From: Haloarcula amylovorans
GTDB taxonomy: Archaea > Halobacteriota > Halobacteria > Halobacteriales > Haloarculaceae
Length of the DNA: 64,000 nt
NCBI RefSeq assembly: GCF_004681185.1
Contig: NZ_SRIF01000001.1
Span: 682,001 to 746,000 of the forward strand
Direction of reading: 5' to 3'
Both the position numbers and the translations under genes were made by a program. Of the stretch, positions 43,201 through 51,300 are shown piece by piece. Positions within the stretch are counted from its first letter, which is position 1. The number at the start of each line of letters is the position of its first letter. The notes beneath the pieces were generated by a model, which was given only the letters and a program-made list of their open reading frames with translations, made no database searches and had not been told where the DNA came from.

Positions 43201-43359
43201 CTACGCGGTCCGGCCGCCGCTACTCGCGTTTCCCTCGTCGTCGTGGTCTACGTCCTCGTAGAGGACTTCGGAGACGTACTTGATCGTCGCGAAGTACAAC
43301 GCGGTTCCCACCAGTAGCGTAATCGCGATAAGCGCGAGTGCGGCACCTGTCTGAACCAT
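43201..43359 (-). CDS. Small single-helix membrane protein
   Basis: A 52-aa protein: an N-terminal helix (ALALIAITLLVGTALYFA) then an acidic tail (YEDVDHDDEGNASS). ATG 43359 is chosen so the helix is N-terminal. Its last codon is close to the convergent flavoprotein stop. No family is recognised. Confidence 0.6.
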   Translation of the reverse strand: MVQTGAALALIAITLLVGTALYFATIKYVSEVLYEDVDHDDEGNASSGGRTA

Positions 43360-43462
43360 ATCGGCGTTTCCACTGCGATAGGCCAAATACCTACCGCTCT
43401 TCTTCGCGGTTCAGCCTGTCACCACCCCGATTCGAGGGCCGCCCGGCTGTCGATACCCACAC

Positions 43463-44143
43463 TTACAGCATCCGCCGAAACTCTCCGAGCGACGGGAACG
43501 ACAGCGTCTCACGCTGGCTCTCGTCCCAGACGACGGGTTCGAGTGTGTCGGCGTCGGTGAGACACGGGGACTGGAAGTCCGCCGCCGACATCCGGTTGAC
43601 GACGACGCCCGCGTTGAGTTTGTTGAACGAGGGGAGCATCACCACGTCGCTGTCACGGTACTGTTCGGGACCGACGAGATAGCAGGGGCGGCGCTGACCC
43701 TCTATCTCGATGGTCGGATGGTCGTGACCGACGACGTACCGCTCGGCCTCGCTCTCGGGCGTCTCGTGGCCGTGACAGACGACGGTGTCGCCGAGACGGT
43801 ACTCCCGCTCGGTCGGGCCGTCCCAGACCGAATCGAGCATCGTGTCGTGGTTGCCCGGCGTAACGACGAGACGAGCCCCTGCCTCTCGGCAGGCGGCTCT
43901 CAGCCCCGCGACGGTGTCCTCGACGGTTCGCGGAACGGTCTGAAAGGAGTGGAGCAGGTCTCCGGCGACGACGACTTCGCGCGGGTCGTGACGTTCGGTC
44001 AGCGCTCGGAACCGCTCGACTAAGTCGGCGTTCGACCCGACCGGAAACGCGAGGTTCCCGCCGGTGCCGCGGCCGACGTGGAGGTCCGCGGCTACGAGGA
44101 CGTCGTCGAGTACCAGCGCCCGGTCGTCGTAGGTCAGGCCCAT
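43463..44143 (-). CDS. Archaeal SbcD-related metallophosphoesterase
   Basis: A 226-aa calcineurin-fold phosphoesterase. Metal motifs are present in order: VAADLHVGRG (DxH), VVAGDLLHSF (GDxxH-like), TPGNHDTML (GNHD), VVCHGHETPE and VVGHDHPTIE (GHxH). The layout fits the archaeal SbcD-related family (MJ0037-like) and lacks the nuclease cap of Mre11. ATG 44143 keeps the start outside the divergent regulator gene; the longer frame overlaps it. Substrate unknown. Confidence 0.83.
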   Translation of the reverse strand: MGLTYDDRALVLDDVLVAADLHVGRGTGGNLAFPVGSNADLVERFRALTERHDPREVVVAGDLLHSFQTVPRTVEDTVAGLRAACREAGARLVVTPGNHDTMLDSVWDGPTEREYRLGDTVVCHGHETPESEAERYVVGHDHPTIEIEGQRRPCYLVGPEQYRDSDVVMLPSFNKLNAGVVVNRMSAADFQSPCLTDADTLEPVVWDESQRETLSFPSLGEFRRML

Positions 44144-44194
44144 CGCCTTCTCGTCGGCGCTACGGGCACAAAGCCGTGACGCACCCGGGACGGT

Positions 44195-44206
44195 GGTATT
44201 TTTACC
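44195..44206 (+). promoter_or_regulatory. Palindromic TATA region of the wHTH gene
   Basis: GGTATTTTTACC is an inverted repeat (GGTA/TACC) that contains the TATA-like TATTTTTA. It lies about 26 bases before ATG 44229, a leaderless arrangement. A repressor binding here would block TBP. Confidence 0.4.
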
Positions 44207-44228
44207 GGGGGACTCCCGAGGGGCCTGT

Positions 44229-44999
44229 ATGGTCGACGTCCTCGAGAACAAGCGTGCTGCGACGCGGTTTCGCATCCTCGTCGAGATCGCGGAGCGCCAA
44301 CCGGCGGTCAGTCAGGGTGAAATCGCCGAGGCCGTCGGCGTGACGAGTCAGGCCGTCAGCGAGTATATCCGTGAGTTGGTGGACGAAGACCTCGTCGAGA
44401 AGGAGGGGCGCTCGCGCTACCGCGTCACCAAAGAGGGCGTCGACTGGGTGTTCCAGTCCGCCTCTGACGTGCGCCGGTTTGTCGACCACGTCACCGACGA
44501 CGTACTGGGAAACGTTCAGGAGGACGCCGCCATCGCCGAGGCCGATGTCGAGGAGGGCGAGACGGTGTCGCTGTCGGTTTCCGAAGGACTCCTCCACGCG
44601 ACGCCCGGCGACAGCGGCGGTGCGACGGGCGTGACGACGACCAGCGCCGAGGCGGGGTCGGTCGTCGGCGTCACTGGGTTCGAGGGCGTCATCGCACTCG
44701 ACCCCGGCCACGTCAGCGTCGTCCAGGTCCCGCCGGTTCGTTCGGGGTCCGTCGAGGAGCCGGCGGACATCGCGGCGGCCTGTGAGGGGGCGTCTATCGT
44801 CACCGCCGCTGGCGTCGAGGCGGTCGTCGCGCTCCGAGACGCCGGCATCGAACCGACGACGTACTTCGCGGCGGGCGAGGTGGCGGCCGACGCCGCCGCG
44901 CGAGGACTCGACGCCGTCGTCGTCGCCACGCAGGATACCGCCGGTCGCGTCACCGACGCGCTTCGGGACGCCAGCGTGGACTACGACGTGACCCAGTGA
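44229..44999 (+). CDS. Winged-helix transcriptional regulator with C-terminal sensor-like domain
   Basis: A 256-aa protein. ATG 44229 starts MVDVLENKRAATRFRILVEI. The wHTH (residues about 5-80) has recognition helix GVTSQAVSEYIRELVDEDLV and wing GRSRYRVTKEGVDWVF. The C-terminal half is an alpha/beta domain without cysteines (GVEAVVALRDAGIEPTTYFA and AVVVATQDTAGRVTDALRD), perhaps a ligand-binding domain. It resembles an archaeal MarR/HTH family. Divergent from the phosphoesterase gene; autoregulation is plausible. Confidence 0.8.
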   Translation: MVDVLENKRAATRFRILVEIAERQPAVSQGEIAEAVGVTSQAVSEYIRELVDEDLVEKEGRSRYRVTKEGVDWVFQSASDVRRFVDHVTDDVLGNVQEDAAIAEADVEEGETVSLSVSEGLLHATPGDSGGATGVTTTSAEAGSVVGVTGFEGVIALDPGHVSVVQVPPVRSGSVEEPADIAAACEGASIVTAAGVEAVVALRDAGIEPTTYFAAGEVAADAAARGLDAVVVATQDTAGRVTDALRDASVDYDVTQ

Positions 45000-45054
45000 T
45001 GGCCGACCGGCCGTATGAGGAAGCTTTTCCACGCCGACGACCGAGTATCGACGT

Positions 45055-45225
45055 ATGGCTGATACCGACGACGCCGACTCGCTGACGGACGCAGTGGAGA
45101 CGTTTCTCTCGGAAGCCGATACGGCCTACGAGGAGTACGAACGAGGCTATACGGACGCCGATGCGGTGGTGCGCCGGTTAGAGCCCGCGATCGAGCAGTT
45201 GCGGAACGCGGCCGACGAGGAGTAG
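45055..45225 (+). CDS. Small acidic helical protein
   Basis: A 56-aa gene: MADTDDADSLTDAVETFLSE, then a helix with YEEYERGYTDADAVVRRLEP and a C-terminal RNAADEE. It is predicted to be a helical hairpin. Codon use matches the neighbours, and the 55-base gap after the regulator holds CGTATG-like promoter material. It resembles exonuclease VII small subunits only in size; no large subunit is nearby, so it is left unassigned. Confidence 0.5.
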   Translation: MADTDDADSLTDAVETFLSEADTAYEEYERGYTDADAVVRRLEPAIEQLRNAADEE

Positions 45226-45341
45226 GGTATCGAGACTCGTTTTGGCGGAGACCCGTTTTCTTCCTGGGAGAGACGGGTTTCGTCGCGACGCTGTCCGCGT
45301 CTCTCGCCGCAGTAAAGTAGCTCGCGCCCGTACGACCGACG

Positions 45342-45662
45342 ATGACCGAAGACCAGTCGGGCGCGACCACCGACGGCGGCAACGACCGTCGCGACGTGGT
45401 CGTCCCGCTGCGCGTCTACAAGACCGTGACGGTGTTCTCGACGCTCATCGCCGTCGGCTGTGTCGTCGGCGGGTTCATCCTCGTCGACGTGGCGACCGAC
45501 CGGGCCTCGGCACCTGCCTCGGAGATAGACGTGCCGATAGCCATCGGCGGTATCGGGCTCATCCTGGCGGGCACCGTGGTGTACGCGTTTTCGACTCGCT
45601 TTCGCACCGCGGAGATGGGAAAGTCTAAAGACGACGCTGACGAACCTTCCGATAATGGCTGA
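45342..45662 (+). CDS. Two-helix membrane protein (DUF7315-like)
   Basis: A 106-aa protein with a charged N terminus, helix 1 (TVFSTLIAVGCVVGGFILVD), a loop, helix 2 (IAIGGIGLILAGTVVYAFST) and an acidic tail. It overlaps the next gene by 8 bases. Probably one of the haloarchaeal small membrane families DUF7313-7315. Function unknown. Confidence 0.7.
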   Translation: MTEDQSGATTDGGNDRRDVVVPLRVYKTVTVFSTLIAVGCVVGGFILVDVATDRASAPASEIDVPIAIGGIGLILAGTVVYAFSTRFRTAEMGKSKDDADEPSDNG

Positions 45663-45924
45663 TGAGTTCATCAAGGGGTTCGGTTGCCTCATGGTCGGCG
45701 GCCTCGGCTGGATGACTATCGCTGGCTGGTATCGAACGCCGAGCTTCGAAGGGGCACAGCTCACCGGCGAAGTGACCATCGAAGAGCCGACGGTGTTCGA
45801 CACCATGGCGCTGGGGCTGATGGAGGTCTTCTTCTGGTTCGCCGTCATCGGCGCGCTGACCTTCTGGGTCATTCTGCCGTTGATCAGTAACGCCCGTGCG
45901 TACATGCACGAACGGTCGGCCTGA
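45655..45924 (+). CDS. Two-helix membrane protein (DUF7314-like)
   Basis: An 89-aa protein: FIKGFGCLMVGGLGWMTIAG starts helix 1; a polar loop (FEGAQLTGEVTIEEPTVFD) and helix 2 (MEVFFWFAVIGALTFWVILP) follow. It is translationally coupled to the upstream gene. A complex of the two is likely, since they are encoded in overlap. Confidence 0.7.
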   Translation: MADEFIKGFGCLMVGGLGWMTIAGWYRTPSFEGAQLTGEVTIEEPTVFDTMALGLMEVFFWFAVIGALTFWVILPLISNARAYMHERSA

Positions 45925-46090
45925 GCGGTCCTTCTCCCTTCTGCGTTCGTGACTGCGAGCGGTAGCTATCGACTGCCTGTGCTATTCCCGAGAGTACGCT
46001 ATCGACCGAGAGTGACAGTCATCAGCGACAGCAGGACGGCAGCAGCGACGCTTCGGACGAACGGCGGCGGCGGAAATGCGAGTGAGGTGT

Positions 46091-46552
46091 TCAGATAATT
46101 GCCGACCAGGGGCCTTTGATGATCCAGAACACGCTCTGGTAGGCGGCGTACATGAAGAGGACGAGCGCGGCGACTATTGCGCCCTTCGGTCGTTCGAGGC
46201 GGATGTCCCTGCGCGCTTCGACGAGGCGGGACTCGAACTCGAAGAAGTCGGTGATGACCAGTCCGAGGACGAGCACCGACATGACGATACCTCCGTGCTG
46301 GGCGATCGTCGTGTAGTAAAACGACGTCAGGACCAATAGAACATTACTGGCTTCGTGTATCGGGTAGCGTCCGATGCCTTCGGCGCCCTCGTCGTCGTAC
46401 TCCGAGGTGTATTGCCGGTGAGCCAACAAGCGCGTTCCGAAGTTGGCCACCACCAGCACGAGCAGGACGTACTCGATGACGAGCGCCCCGCCGGGACCGG
46501 TACTCCCCATGATGGCGTCCAGTGGCCCGAAGAGGGGTGCGGATGGCTGCAT
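46091..46552 (-). CDS. Multipass membrane protein (DUF7313-like)
   Basis: A 153-aa protein with about four helices: LVIEYVLLVLVVANFGTRLL, ASNVLLVLTSFYYTTIAQHG, IVMSVLVLGLVITDFFEF and KGAIVAALVLFMYAAYQSVF. It is convergent with the two-gene membrane pair. The trio probably functions together because these families co-occur. No catalytic motif. Confidence 0.7.
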   Translation of the reverse strand: MQPSAPLFGPLDAIMGSTGPGGALVIEYVLLVLVVANFGTRLLAHRQYTSEYDDEGAEGIGRYPIHEASNVLLVLTSFYYTTIAQHGGIVMSVLVLGLVITDFFEFESRLVEARRDIRLERPKGAIVAALVLFMYAAYQSVFWIIKGPWSAII

Positions 46553-46623
46553 ACGCGGAACTGTGTCCGACGCCCATTAGTGTCTTTCCAATCTTCGCGG
46601 CCCCAGAGAGGGGTCGATCCCCG

Positions 46624-47340
46624 TCAGCCGAACCGTGACCGACTCTCTGGGACGACGGCGACCCGAAGTGTGCCGGTCTGGGAGAGCGTTACCGACTCCT
46701 CGCAAGCGACAGTCCCCTCGGGGTCACCGTCGACGAACAGCGCGACGGTCGCCTCGTCACGTTCGACTGAAAGCGAGAGACCGGAGAGCGGGAGCACCCA
46801 GTGGTCGGGGTTCGTCGCGAACGGTGCGATGGGTGCCGCGACGCCGACTGTGTCTGTCGGGGCGAGAATCGGGCCGCCGATCCGGCGGGCGTATCCCGGC
46901 GACCCGGCCGCCGTCGCCACCGTGATACCGTCGGCGCGGAACTGCCCGACGGCGTCGGTCGGCGTCGTGACCGTGTACTCAGAGATGCGGGCGGCCTCAG
47001 CGGCGACGAGTGTTACGTCGAAGAGAGCCGTTCCCACCGGCGACCCCGCGGCGGAGACCGACAACACGGGGTGGCGTTCGACGGCGGCGTCTGTTAGAGC
47101 GGCGACGGCCGCTGTGACCTCGTTGCGGGCGACCGAGCGAACACCCCGGCCGGCCTCAACCGGGAGAACGAGCGGGTCGGTGTCAGCGGCGGCGACGGCG
47201 CTCACCGCCGCCTGCCCGACGGCGACGAGCCGGTCGGTCGGTGGCACGTCGCCGACCCGGCCCGTCACGACGGAGACGCCGTGCTCTCGCAGCCGCTCGG
47301 CGACCGCCTCGTCACCGAGGACGCCCACGCTGTCGCTCAT
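46624..47340 (-). CDS. NAD kinase-like protein without the GGDG motif
   Basis: A 238-aa protein whose C-terminal half matches the NAD kinase beta domain: FRADGITVATAAGSPGYARR then GGPILAPTDTVGVAAPI, corresponding to the NAD-binding TPTGSTAY region. The N-terminal domain is reduced and the kinase GGDGT loop reads VAVGQAAVSAV. NE in ALNEV is ALFDV. Either a degenerate NadK paralogue or a sugar/nucleotide-binding regulator. Divergent in position from the DUF7313-like gene by a 71-base gap, same strand. Confidence 0.65.
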   Translation of the reverse strand: MSDSVGVLGDEAVAERLREHGVSVVTGRVGDVPPTDRLVAVGQAAVSAVAAADTDPLVLPVEAGRGVRSVARNEVTAAVAALTDAAVERHPVLSVSAAGSPVGTALFDVTLVAAEAARISEYTVTTPTDAVGQFRADGITVATAAGSPGYARRIGGPILAPTDTVGVAAPIAPFATNPDHWVLPLSGLSLSVERDEATVALFVDGDPEGTVACEESVTLSQTGTLRVAVVPESRSRFG

Positions 47341-47407
47341 TGTCGGAGAATCCGGCCGGCCGGAGAAAAACTTGCCGCACCGCCGTCGTCGCTTTCGGGC
47401 AGACGCG

Positions 47408-48643
47408 CTACTCGAGGAGACGGCGACGGGCGTACTTCGCCAGCATCGGGATGTCCGAGAGGTGAGCGAGTTTGGCGATGGCGCGCCGGTCGCCGCTGTT
47501 TATCTGCGTGAGCGTGTCCTCTGTCGTGCCCTGTAAGTCGGCCATCAACTGGTCGTAGCGCTCGTTCGGGGCGAGATACAGTATCTCGGTCATCATCAGG
47601 CGGGCGCTCTGCTTGGGCGCGACGTCGCTGTGCCACAGGCGGTCGTACACCGCAAGCGACTTCGCGTCCGTCTGTGGCTCTTCGGGGGTGAGCGCCGCGT
47701 CCACCGTCGCGGCGGCGGCGCGGGCAGATTTCATGCCCTTGTGGATGCCCTCGCCCCACAGCGGGTCGATAGAGGGGACAGTGTCGCCGATGGCCATGAA
47801 GTTGTCCGTGCTCATCGACTTGGGCGGCTGGATGTGTGCCGATCCGCGGTGAGCCTGCGTGCCTTCGATTCGCTCGGCGTTCTTGAAACGCGGGTCCGAC
47901 TCCAGCCAGTAGTCCAGATAGCCGTCGATGCCCATCCCCTCCTTGGCGTACTCGTTGTGCGATTCGTTCTGGATGTAACAGAGACCGACCTTCGCCGTGT
48001 CCCCGCCGGTATGGAAGATCCACGAGTAGCCGCCGGGCGCGAGGTCGTGGTCGAGTCGGAGCATCATCGAGTCCCGCAGGTCGGCGTACTCGGGGTGGTT
48101 CACGTCGACGTTCTCGAACTCGTACTCGATCCCGATGGCCTGACGTTCCCGTTTGAGGCCGGTCACGCCGAGTTCCTTCGCCAGCGGCGCAGCGGGGCCG
48201 GTCGCGTCGATGACGATGTCTGCGTACACCTCCTCGTCGCCGTCGTAGCGAACCCCGACGATCTCGCCGTCTTCCATGATCGGCCCGGAGACGCGGGCGT
48301 CGAAGCGGTAGGTCGCGCCCTTCTCTCGGCTGTCACGGACGAGGAACCGCTTGAACTCAGCGAACTCCAGTACCGCCCCGGTCTGTTCTCGGACGTAGTG
48401 GTTGTTCGGCGATTCGAGAACGACGTCGTCCGTGTAGTTCATCACGACGTCGTCCGGGATCGCGAATGCGGTCATCGCAGAGGGGAAGGTCCCGGCGGTG
48501 GACTTGTTGCTCTGACGCGGGAACTCCGCTTCCGACTCCGTCTCCAGTACCAGCACGTCGTAGTTCCGCTCGGCCAGGTCGCGGGCACACTGTCCCCCCG
48601 CTGGACCGGCCCCGGCTATCACCACGTCAAAGCGGTCGCGCAT
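47408..48643 (-). CDS. Geranylgeranyl reductase family flavoprotein
   Basis: A 411-aa FAD enzyme of the geranylgeranyl reductase family, which saturates isoprenoid chains of archaeal lipids or quinones. N-terminal FAD fold: FDVVIAGAGPAGGQCARDLA. Middle: APGGYSWIFHTGGDTAKVGL, which matches the family PGGYxWxF motif. The second FAD motif is DNFMAIGDTVPSIDPLWGEG. The exact substrate, digeranylgeranylglycerol phospholipid or menaquinone, is undecided. It is divergent from the acidic helical gene at 48762. Confidence 0.88.
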   Translation of the reverse strand: MRDRFDVVIAGAGPAGGQCARDLAERNYDVLVLETESEAEFPRQSNKSTAGTFPSAMTAFAIPDDVVMNYTDDVVLESPNNHYVREQTGAVLEFAEFKRFLVRDSREKGATYRFDARVSGPIMEDGEIVGVRYDGDEEVYADIVIDATGPAAPLAKELGVTGLKRERQAIGIEYEFENVDVNHPEYADLRDSMMLRLDHDLAPGGYSWIFHTGGDTAKVGLCYIQNESHNEYAKEGMGIDGYLDYWLESDPRFKNAERIEGTQAHRGSAHIQPPKSMSTDNFMAIGDTVPSIDPLWGEGIHKGMKSARAAAATVDAALTPEEPQTDAKSLAVYDRLWHSDVAPKQSARLMMTEILYLAPNERYDQLMADLQGTTEDTLTQINSGDRRAIAKLAHLSDIPMLAKYARRRLLE

Positions 48644-48761
48644 GGTTGTGGATTTCCCGTCTCGGTTATCAGTCTTGCTTTCTCAGCCCCGGGCTCGGAA
48701 CTGCCTCTCGAAAGGGTAAAGAAGCCGCCAGTCACAGCAGTTGCCACGCGGGGAGACACAG

Positions 48762-49916
48762 ATGGTTCTCAAGACAGGCGCTGGCGCACTCGCAGATAGC
48801 CACAGACTCCCGACGGCGCTCCGGTCGGTGCTCGGGTACTACGCCGACACCGGCGTCTTCGACTACAGTAGCCTCTCGCTCAAATCCACGATCGACGACC
48901 GGACCGACCGGATGGTCGCGGACGTCTACGAGCGCGTCGAGGCGGCACTCCAAGCCGAGTTCGGCCGCCCGGTGTCCTTTAGCTACGATACGAAGCTCAT
49001 CCTGCCGGCGACGCTGACGCTCGGGTACGTCTACCGGGACGCCCGCAAGGACGCTGCCGAGGACCCCGTGACAGACGACATCGCCACGGGCGTCCCGCCG
49101 GTCGAAACCGGAGCGCTCGGCGGCGACGTACCGGACCTCTCCCCCCGAGAGCGGGTCGTCCGCGCCGAGCAGATGACTCGCCTCTCCATCGAAGCGCTTA
49201 TCGACGGCGATATGCGCGACGCCATCAACGACGACGAGTTCGAGGACTTCGAGACGGATATCGACGCCGACCCCCGGCGCGTCGCCGAGACGGCACAGGC
49301 CGCACTCCAGTCTCACCTCGATGGCTTGTTAGACGAGATGCCGTCGGTCGTCGCCGACGCCTACCAGTGGGCGGTCGATTACTCCGAAGCCCATCAAGAG
49401 CGCGACGACCACTTCCGCGAGCTGATGTCGCGAGCCGAAGACGGCGACGAAGACGCCGTAGACGCCATCCGCGGGGAGTACAAGTTTGCCGACTACGAGG
49501 AGGAACCGGCAACCTTCACTGCCTCCGAGAAGGAGCTCCCCTACAGTAAGACCCAGTACGCCCGTGTCGGCGTCCTCTACGACGGTATGCTCGACCTCTA
49601 TCGGCTCGCGGGACTGGCCATCGACGACGAGTTCGCTAAGTCCATCGTGCTGGCCATCATCGGCGCACAGGTGTGGCTTGACGACGTAGACGACTACGCC
49701 GCCGACCGCACCGAGGGACAGTTGACGCCGGTCACCGCGGAGTACCTCCTCGCGCCCGACGACCGGGCGGCGTACAACCGCGTCGTCGATGTCACCGAAC
49801 AGTATCTCGACCTCGCAAAGGAGTCCGCCACGGCCGCCGACTCGCCACTGACCGGCATCGCCGTCGAGTACATCTATCGCTCTGGCGACCCGAGTGTGTT
49901 GCCCGGTCACCACTGA
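48762..49916 (+). CDS. Acidic helical protein with prenyl-synthase-like DDxDD motif
   Basis: A 384-aa soluble, nearly all-helical, acidic protein. ATG 48762 is used; an upstream in-frame start at 48741 lacks a helix-like extension. Near residue 307 the segment VWLDDVDDYAADRTEGQLTP resembles the second Asp-rich motif of class I prenyl synthases (DDxxD followed by GKxTLP). The first DDxxD is not evident, though a DDDE run occurs near residue 150. Divergent from a geranylgeranyl reductase gene. I do not recognise a family; the prenyl-synthase link is tentative. Confidence 0.65.
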   Translation: MVLKTGAGALADSHRLPTALRSVLGYYADTGVFDYSSLSLKSTIDDRTDRMVADVYERVEAALQAEFGRPVSFSYDTKLILPATLTLGYVYRDARKDAAEDPVTDDIATGVPPVETGALGGDVPDLSPRERVVRAEQMTRLSIEALIDGDMRDAINDDEFEDFETDIDADPRRVAETAQAALQSHLDGLLDEMPSVVADAYQWAVDYSEAHQERDDHFRELMSRAEDGDEDAVDAIRGEYKFADYEEEPATFTASEKELPYSKTQYARVGVLYDGMLDLYRLAGLAIDDEFAKSIVLAIIGAQVWLDDVDDYAADRTEGQLTPVTAEYLLAPDDRAAYNRVVDVTEQYLDLAKESATAADSPLTGIAVEYIYRSGDPSVLPGHH

Positions 49917-49993
49917 GACGGATTGGGCGAGACCCGGCAAAGTCGCGGAGGACGCGCAGGTCCCGGGCTTGCGAGCCCACTAACGAGGACCCG

Positions 49994-50284
49994 TCACCGC
50001 TCCTCCGTGGATGGATCGTTGGCACGGAAGAAGACCCGACTTCCCACGGCGACCACCAGAAGCAACAGGACGACGGCGAACACCGTCAGGAACCGCTCCC
50101 AGAACACGAGCCAGTGGCTCCACTCCCACGAAACCAGCGGCGAGAGCAGCACTACGACCCCGACGATGATACACAGCGGAATGAGATTCACCGCGAAGTC
50201 GAGCCACGTACTGCCCGAGAGGTCGAGTAGCGCCACCCTCGTCACCCAGTCCGGGCCGAGACGACGGGATCGGTAGCTGTCCAC
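49994..50284 (-). CDS. Two-helix membrane protein (DUF6684-like)
   Basis: A 96-aa protein with a GTG start at 50284. WLDFAVNLIPLCIIVGVVVL and FWERFLTVFAVVLLLLVVAV are the two helices; the DFAVNLIPL segment resembles the DUF6684 consensus. The terminus is polar (RANDPSTEER). Its function is unknown. Confidence 0.65.
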   Translation of the reverse strand: MDSYRSRRLGPDWVTRVALLDLSGSTWLDFAVNLIPLCIIVGVVVLLSPLVSWEWSHWLVFWERFLTVFAVVLLLLVVAVGSRVFFRANDPSTEER

Positions 50285-50436
50285 GACGCCCCTGGGTGGT
50301 GCAAATTGGCAAGTCGCATACCTCGAACTTTCTTCGCTACTTGTCTAAGCAACAGGCTTGCAGGTGCCAGGGTACCACCCGTCGCAGTCCGAAAATCGCG
50401 CGTCGAACCGGGTTTGGTCGATGCCGCGTCGCAGCC

Positions 50437-51300
50437 TCAGTAGAACTCGCGGACGAGGTCCATCGCGCCCTCGGGTGCGCCGTCGGGGATCTCGGCCATC
50501 GACCCCTCGACACCCTCGCGCTCCTCGAAGCCGACGGACTCTTCGTCCTGATAGAGAACGCCCATGTACTCCTTGTCGCTCTCGAGAATCTTGTCCTTAG
50601 CCTGATCACGGTCCGTCGAGTCGTGGTCCGTCTCGTCTAAGTCCACGATGGAGTCCCGGAAGTAGTCGTAGGTGTCCACGTCGTTGAACGTCACACAGGG
50701 CGAGTAGACGTTGACGAAGCCGAAGCCGTCGTGCTCGATGGCTTTCTGGACGATTTCGGCGTGGCGCTGGGAGTTCGAGGAGAACGACTGTGCGATGAAC
50801 GTCGCACCGGCAGAGAGCGCCAGCGCCTTCGGGTTCACCGGGGGCTGGTTCGGGCCGTCGGGCGAAGTCGATGTCTCGAAGTCCTCGCGCGAGGTCGGCG
50901 AGGCCTGCCCCTTCGTCAGGCCGTAGATGCGGTTGTCCATGACGACGTAGGTCATGTCCACGTTCCGGCGCACGGCGTGGATGAAGTGGCCGGCACCGAT
51001 GGAGTAGCCGTCGCCGTCCCCACCTGCGACCATCACTTCGAGGTCCGGGTTCGCCATCTTCACGCCGATGCCGACCGGCAGGGCGCGGCCGTGGACGCCG
51101 TGCAGCGCGTAGCTGTGCATGTACGTCCCGATCTTCCCGGAACAGCCGATGCCCGCGACGACGAACGTGTCGTCGGGGGAGTTGCCCGTCTCGGCCAGCG
51201 CTTTCATCATGCCGTTCATCGTCCCGAAGTCACCGCAGCCGGGACACCACGTCGGTTGCTTGTCGGATTTGAAATCCGTGAATCGAATGTCTGAACTCAT
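50437..51300 (-). CDS. korB: 2-oxoacid:ferredoxin oxidoreductase, beta subunit
   Basis: A 287-aa subunit carrying thiamine diphosphate and an Fe-S cluster. Cluster cysteines: WCPGCGDFG, GIGCSGKI and YSPCVTFND. The ThDP motif is AGGDGDGYSIGAGHF through VVMDNRIYGLTKGQ. Together with korA it oxidatively decarboxylates 2-oxoglutarate or pyruvate to acyl-CoA, reducing ferredoxin. Its ATG overlaps the korA stop by 4 bases. Kor versus Por specificity is not resolved from sequence. Confidence 0.93.
   Translation of the reverse strand: MSSDIRFTDFKSDKQPTWCPGCGDFGTMNGMMKALAETGNSPDDTFVVAGIGCSGKIGTYMHSYALHGVHGRALPVGIGVKMANPDLEVMVAGGDGDGYSIGAGHFIHAVRRNVDMTYVVMDNRIYGLTKGQASPTSREDFETSTSPDGPNQPPVNPKALALSAGATFIAQSFSSNSQRHAEIVQKAIEHDGFGFVNVYSPCVTFNDVDTYDYFRDSIVDLDETDHDSTDRDQAKDKILESDKEYMGVLYQDEESVGFEEREGVEGSMAEIPDGAPEGAMDLVREFY

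Noticed and set aside
45055..45225. Exonuclease VII small subunit
   Set aside because: Size is similar, but XseB sequence features and an adjacent xseA are missing.
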